Origin: Solirubrobacterales bacterium
GTDB lineage: Bacteria > Actinomycetota > Thermoleophilia > Solirubrobacterales > Solirubrobacteraceae
Length of the DNA: 6,838 nucleotides
Direction of reading: 5' to 3'
Assembly: GCA_016215085.1 (NCBI GenBank)
Contig: JACRMD010000011.1
Location: forward strand, 1-6,838
The notes under the pieces: model-generated
Told to the model about the DNA's origin: nothing
Databases searched by the model: none
The model's input: only the letters and a program-made list of their open reading frames with translations
Made by a program: the position numbers and the translations under genes
Shown: positions 1-5,501 of the stretch, piece after piece
How positions within the stretch are numbered: the first letter of the stretch is position 1
Layout: every line of letters begins with the position of its first letter

Positions 1-2
1 CC

Positions 3-536
3 GGCACCAGCGGCTCGTCGGGCACGGACACGTCCAAGGACACCTCCAAGGACGGCGAGACGGGCACCGGCAAGCCGGCCGCGCCCGAGCCGATCGAGCT
101 CGGCGCCGACGCCGTCTCGGTCTACGACCCGTACCCCCGCGCGACCGAGACGGGCGCCCCCGTCGACGCCTACGACGGCGACCCCGAGACCGCCTGGGAC
201 GTGAAGGTGGCCGACGGCAGCCAGCAGATGGGCGTCGGCCTCGTCGTCGACCTCGGCTCCAAGCGCGGGGTGCGCGTGCTCGAGCTGACCACCGGGACGC
301 CCGGCTTCCGCACCGAGGTCTACGCGACCGACAGCTCCGAGGTCCCGCCCGACGTGCTCGACACGCGCTGGGCGCACGTCAAGGACGCCTCCGACGTGGG
401 GTCCGGCGACAAGGGCAAGGAGCGCATCGTGCTCGGCGGCGGCTCGACGAAGTACCGCCACGTGCTGATCTGGCTGACGACGCCCCCGAAGGACGGGCCG
501 AGCGTCGAGATCAGCGAGCTCAGCCTGCTCGGCTAG
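3..536 (+). CDS. C-terminal part of a protein ending in a discoidin-like domain (5' partial)
   Basis: The reading frame is open from the window edge to a TAG stop, giving the last 177 residues; the true start lies upstream. Residues 1 to about 30 are a low-complexity Gly/Ser/Thr/Asp/Lys linker (TSGSSGTDTSKDTSKD). The rest forms a compact beta-rich domain with the signature DGDPETAW, then GVGLVVDLG and, near the end, a strand-rich ISELSLLG. This pattern resembles the F5/8 type C (discoidin-like) domains found at the extracytoplasmic C-termini of actinobacterial Ser/Thr protein kinases and of MurJ/MviN-type proteins such as mycobacterial MviN. Known of such domains: ligand or carbohydrate binding, or protein contacts. 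Inferred: the missing N-terminus is a kinase-like or membrane module and this tail sits beyond the linker. No kinase or membrane residues are visible here, so the parent protein cannot be named. The next gene starts 10 bases after the stop, so the two are probably co-transcribed. Confidence 0.8.
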   Translation, partial: GTSGSSGTDTSKDTSKDGETGTGKPAAPEPIELGADAVSVYDPYPRATETGAPVDAYDGDPETAWDVKVADGSQQMGVGLVVDLGSKRGVRVLELTTGTPGFRTEVYATDSSEVPPDVLDTRWAHVKDASDVGSGDKGKERIVLGGGSTKYRHVLIWLTTPPKDGPSVEISELSLLG

Positions 537-546
537 CCTGCGGGCC

Positions 547-1008
547 ATGCCCAGCACCGCAACGATGCAGACCAGCGAGGGTCCGATCACCCTCGAGCTC
601 TTCGACGAGGACGCGCCGAAGACCGTCGCCAACTTCAAGCAGCTCGCGGGGGACGGCTTCTACGACGGGCTCGTCTTCCACCGGGTCATCAAGGACTTCA
701 TGATCCAGGGCGGCTGCCCCCAGGGCACCGGCACCGGCGGTCCCGGCTACACGTTCGAGGACGAGATCAACGACCACAAGATCGTCCGCGGCGCGCTGGC
801 GATGGCCAACGCCGGCCCGAACACCAACGGCTCGCAGTTCTTCATCGTCACGACGCCCGAGGCGCCGTGGCTCGACGGCAAGCACACCGTCTTCGGCCGC
901 GTGGTCGACGGGATGGACGTCGTCGACAAGATCGAGGGCACCGCCACCGACGCGCGCGACCGCCCGCAGCAGGACATGCGCATCGAGAAGGTGGACGTGG
1001 CGGCCTAG
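547..1008 (+). CDS. Cyclophilin-type peptidyl-prolyl cis-trans isomerase
   Basis: A 153-residue single-domain cyclophilin that catalyses cis-trans isomerisation of X-Pro bonds. The active-site landmarks are all visible when aligned by motif to human CypA. FHRVIKDFMIQGG at 44-56 gives Arg46 (CypA Arg55), Phe51, Met52 and Gln54. ANAGPNTNGSQFF at 87-99 gives Asn88, Gln97 and Phe99. WLDGKHTVFG at 108-117 gives Trp108 and His113. The length is normal for short bacterial cyclophilins. There is no signal peptide or membrane segment, so it is most likely cytoplasmic. The chosen ATG lies 10 bases after the preceding stop with no clear Shine-Dalgarno, so it may be translated by coupling; Met7 is an alternative start. 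Its 3' end faces the convergent sugar operon across a strong hairpin. The catalytic set looks intact, so an active enzyme is expected; its clients are unknown. Confidence 0.95.
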   Translation: MPSTATMQTSEGPITLELFDEDAPKTVANFKQLAGDGFYDGLVFHRVIKDFMIQGGCPQGTGTGGPGYTFEDEINDHKIVRGALAMANAGPNTNGSQFFIVTTPEAPWLDGKHTVFGRVVDGMDVVDKIEGTATDARDRPQQDMRIEKVDVAA

Positions 1009-1018
1009 CCGCCCTGCC

Positions 1019-1051
1019 GCCGGCGCGACCGCGAAGCGCGGCCGCGCCGGC
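1019..1051. terminator. Bidirectional hairpin between convergent genes
   Basis: An outer perfect 9-bp stem (1019-1027 with 1043-1051, arms GCCGGCGCG and CGCGCCGGC) continues past one A/C mismatch into an inner 5-bp stem CCGCG/CGCGG closed by the loop AAG (1034-1036). It lies just after the cyclophilin stop and just before the stop of the convergent binding-protein gene, where both transcripts must end. There is no U-tract on either strand, which is common for terminators in high-GC actinobacteria. Assignment as a shared terminator is inferred from structure and position. Confidence 0.65.
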
Positions 1052-1058
1052 CTCGGGC

Positions 1059-2183
1059 CTAGCTGATCCCCGCCTCCTCGCACGCCGTGGCGTAGCGGCC
1101 GGTGCAGATGTCGGAGGCGGAGAGGAACTCGTCCTTGACGACGGTGTCCTTGATGTTGTCCTTGGTCACCGCGATCGGGTCCAGCAGCACCGACGGGACC
1201 TGGCCGGCCTTGTTGTCGGTCCGGCCGTTGACCAGGCTCGCCGGCGGCTTGCGCCCGTTGGCGAGGTCGAGCGCCAGCTGCGCGGCGCTCTCGGCCTGCT
1301 TCTTGATGGCGAGGTAGATCGTCATGTACTGCTCGCCCACGAGCAGTCGCTGGATCGCCGCCACCTCGCTGTCCTGCCCGGTGACCGGGACGCCCTTGGG
1401 GTCGATGCCGGCGCCCTTCATCGCCGCGATGGCCCCGCCCGCCATGCCGTCGTTGGCCGAGTAGACGCCCGCGATGCCGCCCTTGCCCAGCGCGGTGATC
1501 GCCTGCTCCATCTGGCGCTGGGCCTTGTCCGGGCTCCAGTCGGGCGTGTCGTACTCCTTCGCGATCTTCAGGCCGCTGCCGTCCAGGACGGAGTGCGCGC
1601 CCTTCTTGTAGTCCCCGGCGCTGGGGTCCGTCGGCGACCCGTTGATCATCACCACCGACTTGCCCTTGCCCGCGTCGCCGAGCTTGTCGACCAGCGTCTG
1701 GGCCTGCAGCTCGCCGACCTTGACGTTGTTGAACGACACGTAGCCGTCGATCGGCGTGCCGGTGATGAGGCGGTCGTAGGCGATGACCGGGATGCCCGCC
1801 TGCTTGGCGCGCTTGACGGACGCGACGGCGGACTCGGCGTCGACGGCGTCGAGCACGAGCACGTCGGCGCCCTTGGTGATGGCGGCCTCGACCTGCGTCT
1901 GCTGGCGCGAGGCGTCCTGCGCGGCGTTGGCGTACTCGAGCTTGCAGTCCGGGCACAGCTCGCGCAGCTTGGCCTCGAACCGCGGGCGGTCGTGCTGCTC
2001 GTAGCGCGTGGTCTTGGTCTCGGGCAGCAGCAGGGCGACGGTCTTGCCGCCGCCGGAGGAGCCCTGGGCCTCCGTCGAGGCGCCGCCCTTGGCGGCGTCG
2101 TCGTCGTCTCCGCAGGCGGCGACGCCCGTCGCCGCGAGCGCCAGCACGAGCGTCGCGAGCACGGTCCTGGTGGTGGTGCGCAT
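1059..2183 (-). CDS. Sugar ABC transporter substrate-binding lipoprotein (XylF/ChvE-like)
   Basis: A 374-residue periplasmic-binding-protein-type sugar receptor. Residues 1-24 are a lipoprotein signal: basic MRTTTRT, a hydrophobic core, and lipobox VAAC with Cys24 as the lipid-anchored residue, followed by an acidic, flexible GDDDD and Gly/Ser-rich tether. The mature part has the two-lobed Peripla_BP_4 layout: TVALLLP near 48, DVLVLDAVDAES near 107-118, IPVIAYDRLI at 131-140, a lobe-crossing NGSPTD at 181-186, SANDGMAGG at 242-250 and GQDSE at 269-273. YDRLI, GSPTD, SANDG and GQD are typical of the D-xylose/multiple-sugar (XylF, ChvE) branch; the actual ligand cannot be read from sequence. 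Cys77 and Cys80 (CPDC), and Cys360 and Cys368, could form disulfides. It is the last gene of the kinase-SIS-binding protein operon, 24 bases after the SIS stop. No permease or ATPase gene follows, so it must rely on membrane components encoded elsewhere. The start is fixed by a strong ribosome site. Confidence 0.92.
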   Translation of the reverse strand: MRTTTRTVLATLVLALAATGVAACGDDDDAAKGGASTEAQGSSGGGKTVALLLPETKTTRYEQHDRPRFEAKLRELCPDCKLEYANAAQDASRQQTQVEAAITKGADVLVLDAVDAESAVASVKRAKQAGIPVIAYDRLITGTPIDGYVSFNNVKVGELQAQTLVDKLGDAGKGKSVVMINGSPTDPSAGDYKKGAHSVLDGSGLKIAKEYDTPDWSPDKAQRQMEQAITALGKGGIAGVYSANDGMAGGAIAAMKGAGIDPKGVPVTGQDSEVAAIQRLLVGEQYMTIYLAIKKQAESAAQLALDLANGRKPPASLVNGRTDNKAGQVPSVLLDPIAVTKDNIKDTVVKDEFLSASDICTGRYATACEEAGIS

Positions 2184-2191
2184 GGTGTGGT

Positions 2192-2199
2192 CCCTCCTC
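2192..2199 (-). promoter_or_regulatory. Ribosome binding site of the sugar-binding lipoprotein
   Basis: On the minus strand GAGGAGGG lies 8 bases before the ATG of the binding-protein gene, inside the 24-base gap after the SIS gene. It is a better Shine-Dalgarno than any other in the operon, in keeping with the need to make a receptor in excess over the enzymes (inference), and it settles the start codon. Confidence 0.8.
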
Positions 2200-2207
2200 A
2201 GGGTCGG

Positions 2208-3209
2208 TCAGGTGGTGGCGGTGACCTTCAGCAGTCCGGGCGGCGCGTCGGCGTCGCGGCCGCGGGCGCGGGCGAGCGCCAGCGCGAGCTGCTGCCCGCG
2301 GGCGATCGCCACGACCGGGGCCAGGCCCCACGGCACGCCGCCGTCGAGCGGCAGCTCGCCGACCGGCGCGCCGAAGCCGGCGAGGCGGCGGCGCAGCTCG
2401 GCGGCGTCGGCGCGCGTCGGCCCGTCGTCGTCCAGCACGAGGACCGGCACGCCGGGGCCCGTCGCGCCGATCGGGCCGTGCAGCAGGTCGACGCTCGACA
2501 GGCCCTCGGCCAGCACGCCGGCCGTCTCCTGGACCTTGAGCGCGATCTCCCCGGCGGCGGCGCTCAGCAGCCCGCGGCCGCTGACGACGAGCCGGTCGGT
2601 GGTCGTCCAGGCCCGCGCCAGGGCCTCGGCCGGCCCGGGGTCGGCGAGGACCGCGGCGACCGCGCCGGGCAGCGCCGCGAGCTCGGCCGTGGCGAACGGC
2701 AGCGGGCCGAGCGCGGCGGCGACGGCGGCCGTGGCGACGAACTGCGCCGTGACGCTCTTGGTGGCGGGGACCGCCCGCTCGGGCCCCGCGCCGACCGCGA
2801 TGACGACGTGGGCCTCGCGCGCCAGCGGCCCGTCCGGGTCGTTGACGATCGCGACGGTCACCGCCCCCGCCGCGGCGAGGCGGCGGGTGACGTCGACGAC
2901 CTCCGGCGTGGCGCCGGACTGGCTGAGGGCGACGACGACGTGGCCGCGGTAGTCGACCTTCGCGTCGTAGCGCGCGTGGAGGCTGGGGGCGACGAGGCCG
3001 GCGGGGCGGCCCGACGCGAGCTCGGCGAGGTAGCGGCCGTAGGTGGCCGCGTGGTCGGAGGAGCCGCGCGCCACGAGCTGCACGCCCGCCACGTCGGCGG
3101 GCAGCGCCGCGGCCACGGCGGCGGCGTGGTCGTCGAACGCCGCGACGAGCCGCGAGAGCACCTCCGGCTGCTCGGCCATCTCCGCCGCCATGACGGCGCC
3201 GCCGCTCAT
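2208..3209 (-). CDS. Double-SIS sugar-phosphate isomerase/deaminase (GlmS isomerase-like, NagB-II/AgaS type)
   Basis: A 333-residue protein with two SIS (sugar isomerase) domains and no glutaminase domain. Domain 1 has GSSDH at 49-53, the phosphate-binding SQSG at 96-99 and PATKSVTAQ at 148-156. Domain 2 begins at GRG 211-213. Aligned by motif to E. coli GlmS, the isomerase catalytic residues are kept: Glu221, Lys225 and Glu228 in EIALKVQE match Glu481, Lys485 and Glu488; His244 in LLHGP matches His504 at the same 23-residue spacing from the first Glu; Lys328 in the tail GLLKVT matches the C-terminal Lys603. Without a glutaminase half it cannot make glucosamine-6-phosphate from glutamine. Related stand-alone proteins deaminate GlcN-6-P or act on galactosamine-6-P or fructosamine phosphates. 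The best inference is a cytoplasmic amino-sugar-phosphate deaminase acting on the product of the adjacent kinase. Its ATG overlaps the kinase stop as ATGA, so translation is probably coupled. The exact substrate is undetermined. Confidence 0.9.
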   Translation of the reverse strand: MSGGAVMAAEMAEQPEVLSRLVAAFDDHAAAVAAALPADVAGVQLVARGSSDHAATYGRYLAELASGRPAGLVAPSLHARYDAKVDYRGHVVVALSQSGATPEVVDVTRRLAAAGAVTVAIVNDPDGPLAREAHVVIAVGAGPERAVPATKSVTAQFVATAAVAAALGPLPFATAELAALPGAVAAVLADPGPAEALARAWTTTDRLVVSGRGLLSAAAGEIALKVQETAGVLAEGLSSVDLLHGPIGATGPGVPVLVLDDDGPTRADAAELRRRLAGFGAPVGELPLDGGVPWGLAPVVAIARGQQLALALARARGRDADAPPGLLKVTATT

Positions 3210-4183
3210 GCCCTCGCCTCCCCGGACTCTGCGGGAACCGGGAGCCGCCCCGCGCCCGCGCCGTCGCGCGCGGCCTCGAGGGCGAGCGCGATCGCGCCGT
3301 GCAGCGGGGCGTTGGTCGTGAAGCGCGCGAGCACGAGCTCCGGCGGGAACGGCACCGCCTCGCGGAGGCGCGCCTCGAGCGCGGGGAGCAGGACGTCCGC
3401 CGCCCCGGCCAGGCCGCCGCCGACCGCGATGCGCTCGGGGTCGAGCGCGACGGCGAGGTTGGCGACGTGGGCGGCGAGCGCGGTGACGGCCCCCTCGACC
3501 ACGGCGCGGGCCCGGGGGTCCCCGGCCGCGGCGCGCGCGAACGCCTCCTCGGCCGAGACGGGCTCGCCGAGCGCGGCGGTCGCACGGTCGCCGATCGCGC
3601 GGCCGCCGGCGAGCTCCTCCAGCGGCGCGTGGCCCGCGCGGGCGGCGGGCTGGGGCCCGTCCCCGACGAGGCTGTAGCCGACCTCGCCCGCGGCGCCGTG
3701 GGCCCCCCGGAGCACGCGCCCGCCGGTCACGATCGCGGCCGCGATGCCGGTCCCCAGGCCGTAGAAGATGCCCGGGTCCGCGCCGCGCAGCGCGCCCCGG
3801 CGCGCCTCGGCCAGCGCGGCCGCCTTCACGTCGGTGTCGACCGCCACGACGTCCAGGCCCAGGCCGTCGCGCAGCAGGCCCGGCAGCGGGAGCTCCTCCC
3901 AGCCGGGGACGTTCGGCGCGAGCAGCACCCGGTCCTCCCGGACGATGCCGGGACTCACCGCGCCCGCGGCCAGGCACGGGCCGCCGGCCGCGGCGGCCAG
4001 CTCGCGCGCCGTCCGCACCGCACGCTCGACGGCGGCGCGGGCGCCGGCCGCGGGGTCGGTGGTGAGCCGACGGGCGGCGCGGATCGCGCCGTCGGGCCCG
4101 GCGGTTGCGACGTCGATCTTCGTGCCGCCGAAGTCGATCGCCAGGACGAAGCCGGCCGCGCCGTCGGTGTCGGCCGTGGGCAT
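3206..4183 (-). CDS. ROK-family sugar kinase
   Basis: A 325-residue ATP-dependent sugar kinase of the ROK family (glucokinase, fructokinase, N-acetylhexosamine kinases). Visible in order: the ATP phosphate loop DFGGTK at 17-22; AVSPGI at 75-80; the sugar-contact phrase NVPGW at 91-95; the catalytic-base motif DTDVK at 116-120 with Asp118 in the place of Asp in the usual NDAN; GLGTGI at 142-147; RGAHGAAGEVGY at 159-170 with Glu167; and the adenine-side GGGLAG at 255-260. Two features are unusual. The family's GEIGH histidine is Tyr170, and the cysteine zinc cluster CxCGxxGCxE is absent, replaced by a stretch ending APLEELAGGRAIG. DTDV recalls ROK fructokinases, where DTDVN is usual. It is the first gene of the operon. 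The longer frame to 4285 is rejected because it would translate the promoter and operators; ATG 4183 has no Shine-Dalgarno but sits exactly where transcription should begin. The substrate is uncertain; an amino sugar fits the SIS neighbour. Confidence 0.92.
   Translation of the reverse strand: MPTADTDGAAGFVLAIDFGGTKIDVATAGPDGAIRAARRLTTDPAAGARAAVERAVRTARELAAAAGGPCLAAGAVSPGIVREDRVLLAPNVPGWEELPLPGLLRDGLGLDVVAVDTDVKAAALAEARRGALRGADPGIFYGLGTGIAAAIVTGGRVLRGAHGAAGEVGYSLVGDGPQPAARAGHAPLEELAGGRAIGDRATAALGEPVSAEEAFARAAAGDPRARAVVEGAVTALAAHVANLAVALDPERIAVGGGLAGAADVLLPALEARLREAVPFPPELVLARFTTNAPLHGAIALALEAARDGAGAGRLPVPAESGEARA
3217..3223 (-). promoter_or_regulatory. Ribosome binding site of the SIS gene inside the kinase gene
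   Basis: The minus strand reads GGGGAGG, ending 7 bases before the ATG of the SIS gene. It lies within the last codons of the kinase gene, whose TGA overlaps that ATG (ATGA, 3206-3209). Together these fix the SIS start and allow independent or coupled initiation. Confidence 0.7.
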
Positions 4184-4204
4184 TTCGTAAAGGTAGTTTC
4201 CGAA
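4184..4204. promoter_or_regulatory. Operator O1, 21-bp palindrome over the kinase -10 and start
   Basis: Half-sites TTCGTAAA (4184-4191) and TTTCCGAA (4197-4204) are inverted around a 5-bp centre. O1 matches O2 at 17 of 21 positions by my count, in the same arrangement. It covers the whole -10 box of the kinase operon and abuts the ATG, so a protein bound here would block polymerase. The divergent ROK regulator is the natural candidate ligand (inference); ROK repressors of the NagC/Mlc type also use sites with TTCG...CGAA cores. Confidence 0.7.
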
Positions 4205-4219
4205 TTGCGCGGATGTCAA
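4190..4219 (-). promoter_or_regulatory. Sigma-70-type promoter of the kinase operon, apparently leaderless
   Basis: On the minus strand a perfect -35 TTGACA (4219-4214) is followed by an 18-base spacer and the -10 TACCTT (4195-4190), which fits the actinobacterial TANNNT form. Only six bases (TACGAA) separate the -10 from the kinase ATG, so the expected +1 falls on the A of the ATG (4183). The mRNA would have no leader, which explains the missing ribosome site. This is inferred from spacing; no transcript data are available. Confidence 0.7.
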
Positions 4220-4223
4220 GGAC

Positions 4224-4244
4224 TTCGGAAAGGTTCTTGCCGAA
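4224..4244. promoter_or_regulatory. Operator O2, 21-bp palindrome between the divergent promoters
   Basis: Half-sites TTCGGAAA (4224-4231) and TTGCCGAA (4237-4244) are inverted around a 5-bp centre, the same architecture as O1. The distance from O1 is exactly 40 bp, close to four helical turns, placing both sites on one DNA face. O2 lies upstream of the kinase -35 and across the expected -35 region of the regulator gene, so it could serve autoregulation. The TTCGGAAA half is also a perfect inverted copy of the inner half of O1. Confidence 0.7.
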
Positions 4245-4252
4245 TGCCCCGG

Positions 4253-4258
4253 TAGAGT
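4253..4258 (+). promoter_or_regulatory. Candidate -10 box of the ROK regulator gene
   Basis: TAGAGT fits TANNNT and would place +1 near 4265, only about two bases before the GTG at 4267, again giving an essentially leaderless start. No good -35 is seen at the expected position (about 4230-4235), which lies inside O2. Support is therefore only the hexamer, its position and the lack of a Shine-Dalgarno. Confidence 0.4.
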
Positions 4259-4266
4259 CCCGCCCC

Positions 4267-5481
4267 GTGGGCGCGAACCCCGCACTTCGTCCCGGCGGCC
4301 CGCGCCTGCTGCGCGCGATCAACGAGCGCGCGCTGCTGGAGCGGCTCCGCGACGGCGCCGCCTCGCGGGCCGAGCTCGCCCGCGTCACCGGGCTGTCCAA
4401 GCCCACCGTGTCGCAGGCCCTCACCAACCTCGCGCGCGCCGGCCTGGTGCGCGAGACCGGCCGCCGGACCGGCGAGCGCGGCCGGTCGGCGGTGCTCTAC
4501 GAGGCCGACCCGACGGCGGGGTACGTGGCGGGGATCGACGTCGGGCGGTCCTGGATCCGCCTGGCGATCGCCGACCTCGCCGGCACGGTCGTCGCCCGGC
4601 GCGACGCGCGCAATCCCGCGCGGAGCGCCGGCGCGGTCGTGCGCCTCGTCGCCGAGCAGGCCCACGCCACGGTCGCCGACGCCGGCCTGGCGTGGGACGC
4701 GGTGGTCCACGCCGTCGTCGGCAGCCCGGGCGTGCTGGACCCGGCGACCGGCGGCCTGCGCTACGCGCCGAACCTGCCCGGCTGGAGCCGCCCGCACCTG
4801 GTGGACCTGCTGCGCGAGGCGCTCACGCCGAGCCTCGAGCTCGACAACGACGCCAACCTCGCCGCGCTCGGGGAGGCGGCGTTCGGGCGCGGCGTGGGCG
4901 TGGGGACGTTCGCGTACCTCACGATCGGCACCGGCGTGGGCATGGGCGTCGTCGTCGACGGCGCGCTCTACCGCGGCGCCCACGGCGCGGCGGGCGAGGT
5001 CGGCTTCCTGCCGCTGGCGGCCGACGGGCTCGGCGCGGCCGTCGCCGGAGGCCGTGCCAAGCGGCGCGGGCCGGCCGAGGAGGCGGCGGCCGCGGGCGGC
5101 GTGGTCCGCACCGCGCGCGAGATGGGCATGACGGGGCGGCTGACGGCGGAGCGGATCTTCGCGGCGGCCCACGCCGGCGACGCGCTCGCCATCGCCACCG
5201 TCGAACGCGAGGCCGAGCGGCTGGCGGTGGTCGTCGCCGCGGTCGGGGCGATCCTCGACCCCGAGCTCGTCGTGCTCGGCGGCGGGGTGGGCGGCAACGC
5301 CGACCTGCTGCTACCGCCGCTGGAGCGCCGGGTGGCCGAGCTGACGCCGCTGCGCCCCGCGGTCGTCGAGAGCGCGCTGGGCCAGGACGGCGTCGTCCTC
5401 GGGGCGATCGCCACCGCGCTCGGCACGGCGCGCGACCTCGTCTTCGCCCAGCGCGCCGGCGACGGGCACGCGGCGGCCTGA
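4267..5481 (+). CDS. ROK-family winged-helix transcriptional regulator
   Basis: A 404-residue sugar-responsive regulator (XylR/NagC/Mlc class), probably a repressor. Residues about 13-62 form the DNA-binding helix-turn-helix, with the family phrase SRAELARVTGLSKPTVSQAL at 33-52, followed by a wing ending GRSAVLYE at 72-79. The ROK sugar-binding fold follows: GIDVGRSW at 89-96, NLPGW at 169-173, NDAN at 194-197, IGTGVGMG at 220-227, RGAHGAAGEVGF at 236-247 and GGGVGG near the end. The ATP loop is degraded (DVGRSW instead of DxGGTK), as expected for a non-kinase sensor, while NDAN is kept. The zinc-site His is Phe247 and the cysteine cluster is missing. I chose GTG 4267 because it gives the normal short ROK N-terminus and sits just after a -10 box. 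ATG 4213 (422 residues) is possible but would translate O2 and overlaps the divergent -35. It is divergent from the kinase operon, which it most likely controls through O1 and O2. Confidence 0.92.
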   Translation: MGANPALRPGGPRLLRAINERALLERLRDGAASRAELARVTGLSKPTVSQALTNLARAGLVRETGRRTGERGRSAVLYEADPTAGYVAGIDVGRSWIRLAIADLAGTVVARRDARNPARSAGAVVRLVAEQAHATVADAGLAWDAVVHAVVGSPGVLDPATGGLRYAPNLPGWSRPHLVDLLREALTPSLELDNDANLAALGEAAFGRGVGVGTFAYLTIGTGVGMGVVVDGALYRGAHGAAGEVGFLPLAADGLGAAVAGGRAKRRGPAEEAAAAGGVVRTAREMGMTGRLTAERIFAAAHAGDALAIATVEREAERLAVVVAAVGAILDPELVVLGGGVGGNADLLLPPLERRVAELTPLRPAVVESALGQDGVVLGAIATALGTARDLVFAQRAGDGHAAA

Positions 5482-5501
5482 CGGCGCCGTCGGCGCGCGG
5501 C

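Noticed and set aside
520..3585. Long open frame of over 1000 codons on the minus strand
   Set aside because: Its product is a monotonous Arg/Ala/Gly-rich string typical of an off-frame reading of GC-rich genes. It overlaps the cyclophilin, the binding protein and the SIS gene, all of which have clear family motifs.
867..3677. Long open frame of over 900 codons on the plus strand
   Set aside because: It is low-complexity Arg/Ala/Gly-rich sequence lying antisense to three recognisable genes, so it is a codon-bias shadow.
4184..4285. N-terminal extension of the kinase to an upstream start
   Set aside because: It would translate the -10, -35 and both palindromes, and the extra residues do not resemble the ROK N-terminus. 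ATG 4183 begins a few residues before the DFGGTK loop, as is normal.
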